Below are positions 7,748-16,838 of a stretch of DNA of 64,000 bases, in pieces (the first letter of the stretch is position 1; the number at the start of each line of letters is the position of its first letter). Position numbers and translations under genes: made by a program. Where the stretch lies: the NCBI RefSeq assembly GCF_013184745.1, contig NZ_JAATVU010000027.1, positions 1-64,000 of the forward strand, written 5' to 3'. Source of the stretch: Mangrovicoccus sp. HB161399. GTDB taxonomy: Bacteria; Pseudomonadota; Alphaproteobacteria; Rhodobacterales; Rhodobacteraceae. The notes under the pieces are model-generated. The model had not been told where the DNA came from. It was given only the letters and a program-made list of their open reading frames with translations, and did not search any database.

Positions 7748-9499
7748 ATGAAACGTCTGGGGCAGCGGGCAGGCTGGGCCGCCGTGATTGCGGCGCTCCC
7801 CCTCATCATACTCGCATCCATATCCACACCCGCAGCCGCGCGGCAATATGCGGATTTCGTCATGGACGCAAGAACCGGGGAGGTGTTGCATTCGCAGAAC
7901 GCCGACACCCGGCTGCATCCGGCATCGCTGACCAAGATGATGACGCTCTACGTCACGTTCGAGGCGGTCGAGCACGGGGAGATCTCGCTGGACACCAAGG
8001 TGCGGATCACAAAGGCGGCGGCGGCGGAGCCGGCGTCGAAGCTCTATCTCAAGGCAGGCAGCTCGATCGAGCTGCGCTACCTGATCCGGGCGGCGGCGGT
8101 GAAATCCGCCAATGACGCGGCCCATGCCATCGCCGACGCGGTGGGCGGGTCGGTCCCGGGCTTCGCGGCGCGGATGAACCGCACGGCCAAGGCGCTGGGA
8201 ATGAAGAACACCACCTTCAAGAACCCGCACGGCCTGACCACCCCCGGCCACCTGTCGACGGCCCGCGACATGTCGATCCTGGGGCGGCACCTGTTCTACG
8301 ACTATCCCGAATACTACAACCTGTTCTCGCGCATCACGACGGATGCGGGCGTGACGACGGTGGCCAACACCAACCGCCGCCTGCTCAGCTCCTACCGCGG
8401 CGCGGACGGGATCAAGACCGGCTACACCAATGCGGCCGGGTCGAACCTGGTGGCGTCGGCCGAGCGCGGCGGCGTTCGGATCATCGCCACCGTCTTCGGC
8501 GGCTCCTCCTCCGCAGCGCGCAACAAGCGCGTCGCCGAGCTGCTGGATCTCGGATTCCGCAAGGCGCCGAAATACGCGAAGGTCGACAAGCCGCACAAGC
8601 CGAACTACGCGATCGCCAGCGCGCGCACCGTCGTCCACAAGAGCGTCGTGCCAATGCGGCGTCCGGACCATGTCATCGCCCTCGCCGCGGCCCGCAGCAA
8701 CATCGTGATTGCCGAGGCCGACATCCAGGAGGCGCTGGAAGAGGCGCAGGCTGCCCCGGACACCGCCAGCAGCCTGCCCGAGGAAGTCGTGGCGCGCTCC
8801 TTCGTGCCGATGCCGCGGCCGGACGACCTGCTGCCCGGCCAGGCGGCGCCGGCGGACGCGGCGACGGACATGGCGCGTGCGGCCCTAGCGGATGAAGAGG
8901 TCGAGGAAGCCGCGGCCGAGATCGTCGCCACCACCGCCGCCGTGGACACCTCCGAGGAGGAGGACACGGTCGAGGTCGCCATGGCAGGGACCGCCACCGA
9001 TGCGCCCCCCGCCCCGGCACCGTCCTCCGCCGCCAACGGCACGCCGCTGCGCATCACCATCGCCAAGGCGCTCGGCCAGGCCGCTTCCCCGGCCGCAGCC
9101 GAGGCCGCCGAGGCGCCGGTCGAGACCGCCGCCCTCGCCATCGGCCCGGAAAACATGGAACGGCCCGAGCCGCGCCCCGCCGTGACCTTCTCCACCTCGG
9201 ACATGGCGCTGGAGGAAGACGGCGGCCAGAATGCGGCGCCGGTCACGGTGTCGACCCGCCAGGGGCCGGACAGCTGGGGCATCGCCGTCGGGCGCTATTC
9301 GACCCGCTGGCAGGCCGAGCGCGTGCTGCTGCGCACCGCGCTGCAGCAGGTCGACCTGCTCGGCAAGGCCAAGCGCGCGGTGGTGTCCAAGCCGACCGGA
9401 TTCGAGGTCCAGTTCGTCGGGCTGAGCGAGGCCGAAGCACAGCAGACCTGCCTGCGGCTGAGCGCCCGGGACGAGCGCTGCTCGGCCTTCGGCTCCTGA
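7748..9499 (+). CDS. D-alanyl-D-alanine carboxypeptidase with C-terminal SPOR domain
   Basis: 583 residues. After a Sec signal peptide (about 1-35, ending TPAAA) comes a penicillin-binding-protein domain of the S11 (DacA/DacC) type with all three active-site motifs: Ser60-Leu-Thr-Lys63, Ser120-Ala-Asn122 and Lys223-Thr-Gly. It should trim the terminal D-Ala from peptidoglycan stem peptides in the periplasm. A long Ala/Glu-rich linker (about 300-500) follows, then a SPOR domain (about 505-583) that in other proteins binds denuded glycan at the division septum. The upstream GTG at 7739 overlaps the ribosome site, so I chose the ATG at 7748. A perfect 10-bp hairpin terminator follows. Confidence 0.93.
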   Translation: MKRLGQRAGWAAVIAALPLIILASISTPAAARQYADFVMDARTGEVLHSQNADTRLHPASLTKMMTLYVTFEAVEHGEISLDTKVRITKAAAAEPASKLYLKAGSSIELRYLIRAAAVKSANDAAHAIADAVGGSVPGFAARMNRTAKALGMKNTTFKNPHGLTTPGHLSTARDMSILGRHLFYDYPEYYNLFSRITTDAGVTTVANTNRRLLSSYRGADGIKTGYTNAAGSNLVASAERGGVRIIATVFGGSSSAARNKRVAELLDLGFRKAPKYAKVDKPHKPNYAIASARTVVHKSVVPMRRPDHVIALAAARSNIVIAEADIQEALEEAQAAPDTASSLPEEVVARSFVPMPRPDDLLPGQAAPADAATDMARAALADEEVEEAAAEIVATTAAVDTSEEEDTVEVAMAGTATDAPPAPAPSSAANGTPLRITIAKALGQAASPAAAEAAEAPVETAALAIGPENMERPEPRPAVTFSTSDMALEEDGGQNAAPVTVSTRQGPDSWGIAVGRYSTRWQAERVLLRTALQQVDLLGKAKRAVVSKPTGFEVQFVGLSEAEAQQTCLRLSARDERCSAFGS

Positions 9500-9524
9500 C
9501 GACAGGCAAGAAAATGTCCATCCA

Positions 9525-9566
9525 GGGGCGGCGGGGCGCGGGCTTCCGCCGCCCCTGCCTTTTTTC
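9525..9566 (+). terminator. Rho-independent terminator after the carboxypeptidase gene
   Basis: A perfect 10-bp stem, GGGGCGGCGG (9525-9534) pairing with CCGCCGCCCC (9546-9555), is followed within 4 nt by a run of T. It lies 26 bp after the stop codon, where a terminator is expected. Confidence 0.85.
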
Positions 9567-9819
9567 CGGGCAGCGAGTCAGGGCCTGCCCCGGCATTGCG
9601 ATGGCAAGCTTTTTTCCTTTCCATCCGGTAAAACTTTTTACTTGTCGCAAAGATTTCACACAGCCCTAATAACGGTGCAGTGAAATCGGTGGGGGGGGTC
9701 CCATTGCACGGCACACTAGCATCCGGCGCGCCCCGCAACGGGATCCGGACAACTGCGCCATGCCCGACGGCCCGCTTCGCCTTGCGTGACCAGACAAGCG
9801 AAGAAGGCAGGCACCGGCC
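9567..9819 (+). promoter_or_regulatory. leader and probable promoter of the nuclease gene, with a G8 tract
   Basis: The AT-rich part at 9608-9672 contrasts with its surroundings and contains TTGTCG (9642-9647) and TAATAA (9667-9672). The spacing of 19 is longer than usual, so the promoter call is tentative. Bases 9691-9698 are eight consecutive G, downstream of the putative -10 and about 120 bp upstream of the ATG. No other gene is visible here. Confidence 0.35.
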
Positions 9820-12800
9820 ATGACCCTGATCTATTCCGAAGGCTTCGAAACCGACGGCAACGGCACCCGCTACGCGACCTCCGTCGCCGAATTCACCGAC
9901 GGTTCGGGCGATTTCTTCCTGCGCACCGACGGCTCGGATATCGGCAGCTTCTACCAGGTGGCCGGGGCCGAGGGCAGCTACTTCTTCGCCGGCATGGATC
10001 TGGACGGCGAAGGCGCCGAGGGCTCGCAGGTCCTGACCATCACCGGCATCGACATCTCCGGCTATTCCGGGCTGGAACTCTCGGTCATGGTCGCCGAGGA
10101 CGACGACGGCGAAAGCCAGGACTGGGATGCCGATAGCGGCTTCACGGTGGACTATTCCGTCGATGGCGGCGCCTGGCAGACCGCGCTGTCCTTTGTCGCC
10201 TCGGACACCAATACCGAGCCGATGCAGGACACCGATTTCGACGGCACGGGCGACGGCCCTGCCCTGTCCGCCACCTTTGCCGCCTTCGCCGCGATGCTTT
10301 CCGGCACAGGCAGCACGCTCGACCTGCGCTTCAACCTGTCGAACCTGAACGCGGGCGACGAGGACGTGGCCTTCGACAAGATCGAAATCTCGGGCACCGA
10401 GGAAGCGCAGTACTATTACCTGCAGGTCACCGAGATCTGGCCCGGCCAGACCGGCCAGGACATTACCGCCGACTGGTTCGAGATCGCAAACGAGGGCAAT
10501 GCGTCCTGGATCTCGGGCACCAGCCCCGACCTCTGGTACGACGATGACAGCGCCGATACCGCGGCCGCCGATCCGATCGAGGGCATCTCGCAGATCCTGC
10601 CGGGCGAAAGCGTTGTCGTGGTGATCGGCACCGAAGCCGATGCCGAGGCCTTCCGCGCGGTCTGGAGCCAGGTCATCGACCTTTCGGGCGTGCAGGTCGG
10701 CTATACGGACGGTGCCGGGCTCGGCCAGGGCGGCGATGCGGTTGTCCTGTTCGAAGGAGCCGAGGGAGCGCTCGAGGAAATCGAAAGCGAAGCCTATCCC
10801 GATGCCGACGACGACAGCGGCAAGTCCTGGGATGTCGCGGCGCAGGCCTTCTCGGAGACAGGCACGGAGGGCGCGGTCGCCACGCTCGAGCTGGGCGGCA
10901 CCGGCGACGAACCGGCCATCGGCTCGCCCGGCAACGGCGCGGCCATCGAAATCGAGGAGCCGTCCGACGCGCCCTCGATCTTCTCCTACATCCAGGATTT
11001 CGACAGCGAGACCACCCCCGGCGGCAGCTACACCGATGCCGGCGATGCCGCGACCGACCATGACCTCGCCAACAACGAGGGCGAGCCGCCGGTCAACTCG
11101 GTGGTCTCCGGACTGGTCCTGAATGGCCAGCTCGCCTTCTCGGCCTCCTACATCAACACCCGCGGCGGCGAAGGGCTGACCGACGGCGACTTTGTCGGCG
11201 TGGCGGACTACACCGGCACCGTGGGCGAATTCACCTCCGGGGCGCAGGGCTACGAACTGCAGGATTCCGACGGCGCGATGCTGCTGGCCTTCGAGACGGT
11301 CGACACCAGGAATGCGGCCGAGGTCATCGTCACGCTGGACGCGTTCCTCCAGGAAACCGGCTGGGAGGCCGAGGACCTGATCCGCATCGGCGTCGATACC
11401 GACGGCGACGGCGAGATGGACGTGATGCTGCTCGACACGACCGGGCAGGACATCGACGACCTCGGGATCGAGGGCGCCTGGCAGACGCTGTCGGCCACGC
11501 TTCCCGCCGAGGCGGACGAGGCCACGCTTATGGTGCTGATCGACAGCGACAGCAGCTCGGAGTCGCTCTACGTCGACAGCGTCTCGGTCGCGACCGCGCC
11601 CCTGACCGAGTTCCGCTTCACCCAGAGCTTCGAGAACGAGACCGCCCGCCCGAACATCTATTTCGACGACGGCGATCCCAATGCCGACCATGACCTGGCC
11701 AACGAGGACCGGCCGAATGCCCGCCGCGTCGACAGCGAGACGTCCTCCATCGCGACGACCGGCGAACTCGCCTTCGACGCGCGCTTCGAGGCCACCCGCC
11801 CTTCGCAGGACGGCATGACCGACGGCTCGCCCAGCGGCGTCAGCGTCAACACCGGTTTCGTGCATGCGATGACGGACGGAGAGAACGGCTACCAGTTCAA
11901 GGACACGGACGGCAATTTCGTGCTCGAATTCGAGCGGATCGAGAACATCGCCGCCGACCTCGTGACCGTGTCGCTCGACGTCTTCGTCAACGAAACCGAC
12001 TGGGAGGCGCGCGACCGCATCGCCATCGGGCTCGATCTCGACGGCGACGGCGCGATCGACCAGTACCTCGTCGATTCCACCGGCCAGCTGGTCGATGACG
12101 TGATCGCCGAAGGCGAATGGGTGACGCTGACTGCCGAGGTGGTGATGCCCGACAGCGTCCAGCTGATCGTCGAGCATGACGCCAACTGGAAGGCGGAATC
12201 GATGATGATCGACAACATCGTCATCGAGGGGCAGACCGGCGTCGCGGGCATCCCCGCCGATCCCGCCCCCGAAGCGCAGGGCAGCCTCGTCCACAGCCTC
12301 GCCTCGGTCACTTCGGTCGAGGGCGGCGCGGAAATCGTCGCCAAGCTGCACGGGCTGGACCTGCTGGCCGTCGGCAACGGCGCGGGCGTCAGCCTCTTCG
12401 ACATTTCCGACATCGCCGATCCGGTTCTGGACACGCAGATCGACCCGGCAAGCCTGGGCGCGGACGCCTCCGAAGTGACCTCCGTCGCCACATGGGGCGA
12501 AGGCGACGCCGCCGCGCTCGCCTTCGCGGTCCCCGCGGCCGATGTCACCGCCAACGGCACGGTCTATTTCGGCAACCATGCCGACGGCACCTTCACTGCG
12601 GTCGAGGTCGGCGCCCTGCCCGACATGGTGACCTTCTCGGAGGACGGCAGCTACCTGCTGGTCGCCAACGAAGGCCAGACGGCGGATGGCGACAACGCGC
12701 CGGACGTCCTGCCCAACCCCGACGGCTCGGTCTCGATCATCTCGCTCGGCCGGGACGGAGACGGGCTGCTGACCGGCACCTACAGCATCGAGAGCTTCGA

Positions 12801-15621
12801 TTTCTCGGACGCCTCGATCACCGCCGAGGCGCTGGCCGCCAAGGGCGTGCGGATCGATCCCTCGGCGCCCTCCATCGCGGCGGATATCGAACCCGAGTTC
12901 ATCGCCGTGATCGGCAGCACCGCCTACATCTCGCTGCAGGAGAACAACGCGGTCGCGATCATCCCCGACATCGCGACCTTCACCGGCTTCACCATCGACA
13001 ACATCGTCTCGGCCGGAGAGATCGACCACCTGCAGCTCGGCTTCGGCCTCGACACCTCCGACAAGGACGGCGGCGCCGAAATTGCCACGGCGGACGTTGT
13101 CGGCCTCGCCATGCCGGACGGGCTGGTGGCCTTCGAGATCGGCGGCGCCTCCTATTTCGCGGGCGCCTCCGAGGGCGACACCCGCGGCACCGACGAGGAA
13201 CGCGCGGCCGATGCCAATGTCGATCCGGACGCCTATTCGGAAACCGATCTGGCCGATGAAAACCTCGGCCGCCTGACCGTCTCCACCATCGACGGCGACA
13301 CCGATGGCGACGGCGACATCGACCAGCTGACCGCCTTCGGCACCCGCTCCTTCGCGATCTACGATGCCGACGGCAACCGGCTCTACGACTCCGGCGACCT
13401 GCTGGCGCGGATCGTGCTCGCCGAGCAGGGCGAGGAGCGCTATCCCGACGGCCGGTCCGACAACAAGGGCGTGGAGCCCGAATATGTCGAATTCGGCGAG
13501 ATCGGCGGCACGCCCTACCTCTTCGTCGGGCTGGAGCGCGCCCAGAGCGTCGTGGTCTTCGACATCACCGATCCGGAAAACCCTGTCTATGACAGTTTCA
13601 TCGACCTGCCGGGCGTGGACGAGCCCGAGGGGCTGAAATTCATCCCCGCAGCCGACAGCCCCACCGGGACCCCGGTTCTGGCCGTCGCAGGCGAGGCAAA
13701 CAGCACGCTGGCGCTGGTCGAACTGGGATCGAACATCCCCGAATACACGATCGGCGAAGTCCAGGGCTCGGGCGCCGAAAGCGCCATGGTCGGCCAGCAG
13801 GTCACCGTCTCGGGCATCGTGGTCGGCGACTATGACGACGAAGGCGAACTGAGCGGCTTCTACCTGCAGTCGGCGGACGGCGCGACCGACGGCGACGACG
13901 CCACCTCGGACGGCATCTTCGTCTATGTCGGCGACGCCGGCGGCGATGTGACGAATGTCTCGGAAGGCGACATGGTCACCGTCACCGGCACGGTGGACGA
14001 GTATTTCGGCCAGACCCAGATCGACACCGTCACCTCCATGGCCGTCACCGTGCCGGACGAAGGCAGCGCGGTCCTGCCCACCGCGGCGGTGCTCGACCTG
14101 CCCGGCAGCGGCTCCTATGCGGACGAGGCGACCTACGAGCAGTACGAGGGCATGCTCGTCAGCATCGAGGACACGCTCTATGTCAGCGAATACTACCAGC
14201 TGGCGCGCTACGGCCAGGTCACGCTGACCGAGGGCGGACGGCCCTATACCTACACCCAGGTCAGCGAGCCCTCCGTCGAGGGCTATGCCGCCTGGCTGGA
14301 GGAACTGGGCAGCCGCCAGATCATCCTCGACGACGCCAGCAACGCCCAGAACGCCTATACCGGCGACGGGGACGTGATCCCCTTCCCCGATGGCGGGCTC
14401 TCGGTCGACAACTACTTCCGCGGCGGCGACACGGTCACCGGCCTGACCGGGGTGCTGAGCTGGAGCTGGGCGGGCTCTTCGGGCACCGATGCCTGGCGCC
14501 TGCGCCCGACGGAGTCCGCGCCGGTCACCTTTGACGGGGAGAACCCGCGCGAGGACAGTCCGGAAGATGTCGGCGGCTCGCTGAAGGTCGCCAGCTTCAA
14601 CGTACTGAACTACTTCACCACGCTCGATGACGGCTCTTCCTCGGTGAACGGCGATCCGCGCGGCGCCTCCAGCCAGGCGGAGCTGGACGCCCAGACCGGG
14701 AAGCTGGTCTCGGCCATGCTCGGCATGGATGCCGACGTGTTCGGCCTCGTCGAGATCGAGAACGAGTTCGGCGACCAGAACGGCGACGGCCGATTCGCTG
14801 TGCAGCACCTGACCGACGCCCTGAACGCGGCGGCCGGATCGGACATCTACGCCTGGGTCGATCCCGGCCAGGGCACCGTCGACAGCACCGACGTGATCAC
14901 CGGCGCCTTCATCTACAATGCCACCACGGTCGAGGTGACGGCGGGCTCGACCGTCGCGATCCTCAACGACACCACGAACCCGCTCGAATTCGACAACGCG
15001 GTCTTCGACGGCTCCTCCACCAACCGCGCCTCGCTGGCGGTCAGCTTCACCGAGCTGGCCACGGACGAAAGCTTCACGGCGGTGATGAACCACTTCAAGT
15101 CGAAGGGCTCGGTCAACCCGGCCGAGGGCAACGCGGATGCCGGCGACGGCGCGGGCGCGAACAATGCCATCCGCCTGCAGGCGGCGCAGTCGGTCGATGC
15201 CTGGCTGGCCACCGATCCCACGGGCTCCGGCGACACCCGGACACTGGTGATGGGCGATCTCAACGCCTATGCGATGGAGGATCCGATCGCCTGGCTGGAA
15301 GAGAACGGCTATGCCGATCTCGCCCGCGCCTTCGCCGGGGACGACGCCTACAGCTACGTCTTCGACAGCCAGCTCGGCACGCTCGACTACGCCCTGGCCA
15401 ATGCCGACATGTTCGACTTCGTCACGGGGGCAACCGAATGGCACATCAATGCCGACGAGGTGCCGCTCTTCGACTACAATGACGACGTGCTCGACAGCGG
15501 CGAGAGCAGCTACGAGGAAGAGCCCGGCGGCACCGAGCTCGACGATGCCGGGCCCTGGCGCACCTCGGATCACGACCCGGTGCTGGTCGGGCTGGACCTC
15601 ACCGCGGACAACCTGCTCTGA
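9820..15621 (+). CDS. ExeM/NucH-family multidomain extracellular endonuclease
   Basis: A 1933-residue, strongly acidic protein without a Sec or Tat signal. From the N-terminus: a beta-rich region; a lamin-tail-like domain (about 198-375, YYYLQVTEIWPG); two diverged copies of a ~200-residue beta module (about 389-590 and 601-810, both with DHDLAN and a DTDGDGE/DLDGDGA loop that may bind calcium); a choice-of-anchor-I beta-propeller-like domain (about 823-1300); an OB-fold (from about 1309); and an endonuclease/exonuclease/phosphatase domain (about 1588-1933) with FNVLNYF, VEIEN, MNHFKSK, GDLNAYA and a final SDHDP. ExeM/NucH enzymes are secreted or surface nucleases that release nutrients or remodel biofilm DNA. 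Absence of an N-terminal signal suggests type I secretion through the C-terminus. It is flanked by terminators, so it stands alone. Confidence 0.9.
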   Translation: MTLIYSEGFETDGNGTRYATSVAEFTDGSGDFFLRTDGSDIGSFYQVAGAEGSYFFAGMDLDGEGAEGSQVLTITGIDISGYSGLELSVMVAEDDDGESQDWDADSGFTVDYSVDGGAWQTALSFVASDTNTEPMQDTDFDGTGDGPALSATFAAFAAMLSGTGSTLDLRFNLSNLNAGDEDVAFDKIEISGTEEAQYYYLQVTEIWPGQTGQDITADWFEIANEGNASWISGTSPDLWYDDDSADTAAADPIEGISQILPGESVVVVIGTEADAEAFRAVWSQVIDLSGVQVGYTDGAGLGQGGDAVVLFEGAEGALEEIESEAYPDADDDSGKSWDVAAQAFSETGTEGAVATLELGGTGDEPAIGSPGNGAAIEIEEPSDAPSIFSYIQDFDSETTPGGSYTDAGDAATDHDLANNEGEPPVNSVVSGLVLNGQLAFSASYINTRGGEGLTDGDFVGVADYTGTVGEFTSGAQGYELQDSDGAMLLAFETVDTRNAAEVIVTLDAFLQETGWEAEDLIRIGVDTDGDGEMDVMLLDTTGQDIDDLGIEGAWQTLSATLPAEADEATLMVLIDSDSSSESLYVDSVSVATAPLTEFRFTQSFENETARPNIYFDDGDPNADHDLANEDRPNARRVDSETSSIATTGELAFDARFEATRPSQDGMTDGSPSGVSVNTGFVHAMTDGENGYQFKDTDGNFVLEFERIENIAADLVTVSLDVFVNETDWEARDRIAIGLDLDGDGAIDQYLVDSTGQLVDDVIAEGEWVTLTAEVVMPDSVQLIVEHDANWKAESMMIDNIVIEGQTGVAGIPADPAPEAQGSLVHSLASVTSVEGGAEIVAKLHGLDLLAVGNGAGVSLFDISDIADPVLDTQIDPASLGADASEVTSVATWGEGDAAALAFAVPAADVTANGTVYFGNHADGTFTAVEVGALPDMVTFSEDGSYLLVANEGQTADGDNAPDVLPNPDGSVSIISLGRDGDGLLTGTYSIESFDFSDASITAEALAAKGVRIDPSAPSIAADIEPEFIAVIGSTAYISLQENNAVAIIPDIATFTGFTIDNIVSAGEIDHLQLGFGLDTSDKDGGAEIATADVVGLAMPDGLVAFEIGGASYFAGASEGDTRGTDEERAADANVDPDAYSETDLADENLGRLTVSTIDGDTDGDGDIDQLTAFGTRSFAIYDADGNRLYDSGDLLARIVLAEQGEERYPDGRSDNKGVEPEYVEFGEIGGTPYLFVGLERAQSVVVFDITDPENPVYDSFIDLPGVDEPEGLKFIPAADSPTGTPVLAVAGEANSTLALVELGSNIPEYTIGEVQGSGAESAMVGQQVTVSGIVVGDYDDEGELSGFYLQSADGATDGDDATSDGIFVYVGDAGGDVTNVSEGDMVTVTGTVDEYFGQTQIDTVTSMAVTVPDEGSAVLPTAAVLDLPGSGSYADEATYEQYEGMLVSIEDTLYVSEYYQLARYGQVTLTEGGRPYTYTQVSEPSVEGYAAWLEELGSRQIILDDASNAQNAYTGDGDVIPFPDGGLSVDNYFRGGDTVTGLTGVLSWSWAGSSGTDAWRLRPTESAPVTFDGENPREDSPEDVGGSLKVASFNVLNYFTTLDDGSSSVNGDPRGASSQAELDAQTGKLVSAMLGMDADVFGLVEIENEFGDQNGDGRFAVQHLTDALNAAAGSDIYAWVDPGQGTVDSTDVITGAFIYNATTVEVTAGSTVAILNDTTNPLEFDNAVFDGSSTNRASLAVSFTELATDESFTAVMNHFKSKGSVNPAEGNADAGDGAGANNAIRLQAAQSVDAWLATDPTGSGDTRTLVMGDLNAYAMEDPIAWLEENGYADLARAFAGDDAYSYVFDSQLGTLDYALANADMFDFVTGATEWHINADEVPLFDYNDDVLDSGESSYEEEPGGTELDDAGPWRTSDHDPVLVGLDLTADNLL

Positions 15622-15699
15622 GCCCGCCACGCGGAGGCGCCCGAGGCGCCCCCGCCATGCGCCGCCTGCCCCCGGGCCGCGGCGCTTCCGGAGAGACCT

Positions 15700-15753
15700 G
15701 GCCCGACCCGGCTGCCCCATGGCCTTCCTTCCCGGGGGCAGCCGGGTCGGGCC
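15700..15753. terminator. perfect 19-bp hairpin, probable terminator after the nuclease gene
   Basis: Bases 15700-15718 (GGCCCGACCCGGCTGCCCC) are the exact reverse complement of 15735-15753, with a 16-nt loop. It lies 78 bp after the nuclease stop and before iacR. The T-content after the stem is only TTCCT, so its efficiency is uncertain, but a perfect GC-rich stem this long is unlikely to be chance. Confidence 0.75.
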
Positions 15754-15811
15754 TTCCTGCAGGTCCGGGCGATGCCGCGCGGATGGCTGGCCGCGGACCG
15801 GGTCTGCGGTC

Positions 15812-15823
15812 ATTTTCACGTTT
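15812..15823 (+). promoter_or_regulatory. candidate IacR operator upstream of iacR
   Basis: TTCACGT (15815-15821) within ATTTTCACGTTT lies 59-65 bp upstream of the iacR start. The same 7-mer occurs upstream of iacH and iacI. MarR-type IacR proteins commonly repress their own gene as well as the catabolic genes. The assignment rests only on the shared motif and its placement. Confidence 0.4.
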
Positions 15824-15879
15824 CGCGCCCTTTCCGCATGGGTTAGGACCTCTGCAGGACAAGCAGGGCGGCAGGACGC

Positions 15880-16347
15880 GTGAGCAGCCGGAAAAGCAGG
15901 ATTTGGGATGCCGGGCTCGACCATGAGCGGCGGCGCTGGCCGTTCTTCTGGATCAGCCAGGTGAACGAGGCCTACATGCGCGCTCTCGAGCGGCGCATCA
16001 AGCCGATCGGCATCGACGCGCCGCGCTGGCGCGCGATGATGAGCCTCTACGAGGAGGACTACCTGTCGATCTCGGAAATCGCCGAGCTGTCGGCGGTGAA
16101 GCTGAACACGACCACCAAGGTGGTGCAGCGGATGATCGCCGACGGGCTGGTGACGACGCGGGTGCGCCCCACCGACGGACGCGTGACCGAGGTCTGCCTG
16201 ACGGCGGAAGGCAACCGCCTGCGCGCGCTGGCCGTCAAGGAAGCCGCCTTCGTCTTCGAGGCGAGCTTCGGCAAGGTGCCTGTGGAAGACATGGACCGGA
16301 TGAACGCCCTTCTGGCGGGCGTCCTCGAGGATTTGCGGAAGCTCTGA
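15880..16347 (+). CDS. iacR: MarR-family regulator of the indoleacetate genes
   Basis: 155 residues with a winged helix-turn-helix (LSISEIAELSAVKLNTTTKVVQRMIADGLV, then the wing TDGRVTEV) between dimerisation helices. It is read from a GTG at 15880 with AGGA 5 nt upstream. The gene faces the iac operon and stops 2 bp from the end of iacG. In characterised clusters IacR is a MarR repressor released by IAA or a metabolite; that role is inferred here from position and family. The region upstream carries a copy of the shared TTCACGT motif, consistent with autoregulation. Confidence 0.85.
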   Translation: MSSRKSRIWDAGLDHERRRWPFFWISQVNEAYMRALERRIKPIGIDAPRWRAMMSLYEEDYLSISEIAELSAVKLNTTTKVVQRMIADGLVTTRVRPTDGRVTEVCLTAEGNRLRALAVKEAAFVFEASFGKVPVEDMDRMNALLAGVLEDLRKL

Positions 16348-16349
16348 GA

Positions 16350-16838
16350 TCAGGCCGGATGGGCGAGCCGGTGATAGCCGCGCCCGAACCAGACGAGCCC
16401 ATGGTCGGGCCTGTCGCGCAGGCGCACCGCCTCGACCTCGCAGAAGATCACCGAATGCGTGCCCTGCACCTTGCGCGACACGATCCGGCAGTCGAAGGCG
16501 GCATTGGCGTCCCGAAGCACCGGCGCGCCGGTGGCGAGCCGCAGCCAGCTCCCATGGGCGAAGCGGTCGACGCCCTCGCGGTAGCGGGCGAAGACGCCGG
16601 ACAGCTCCTCGTGCCCTGCCCCCAGCACGTTGACGCAAAGGACGCCGTTGGCGACCAGCCGGTCATGCGCCCGCGAGGCGGTGTTGATGCAGGCCAGCAG
16701 CATCGGCGGCGTGTCGGTGACCGAGCAGACGGCGGAGGCGATGATGCCGTGCCGCCCCTCCGCCCCGTCGGTGGTGATCAGGTTGACTGCCGCGCCGAGA
16801 CGGCTCATCCCCTCGCGGAAGGCGCCGACATCGCTCAT
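16350..16838 (-). CDS. iacG: flavin reductase, IacG-like
   Basis: 162 residues of the flavin-reductase-like (split-barrel FMN-binding) family, with the typical GIIASAVCSVTDTPPMLLACI segment and the GxxH near the C-terminus. In iac systems IacG uses NADH to supply reduced flavin to the monooxygenase IacA. Its ATG at 16838 overlaps the iacF stop by 4 bp (ATGA). It is the last gene of the operon, and only 2 bp separate it from the convergent iacR, so the two transcripts probably overlap at their 3' ends. Confidence 0.88.
   Translation of the reverse strand: MSDVGAFREGMSRLGAAVNLITTDGAEGRHGIIASAVCSVTDTPPMLLACINTASRAHDRLVANGVLCVNVLGAGHEELSGVFARYREGVDRFAHGSWLRLATGAPVLRDANAAFDCRIVSRKVQGTHSVIFCEVEAVRLRDRPDHGLVWFGRGYHRLAHPA

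Noticed and set aside
9295-16638. A 2447-codon open frame on the minus strand opposite the nuclease gene
   Set aside because: It is the antisense shadow of a GC-rich, Asp/Gly-rich gene. Its protein has no domain, no ribosome site and a composition set by the plus-strand codons, and it runs through the terminators and iacR.
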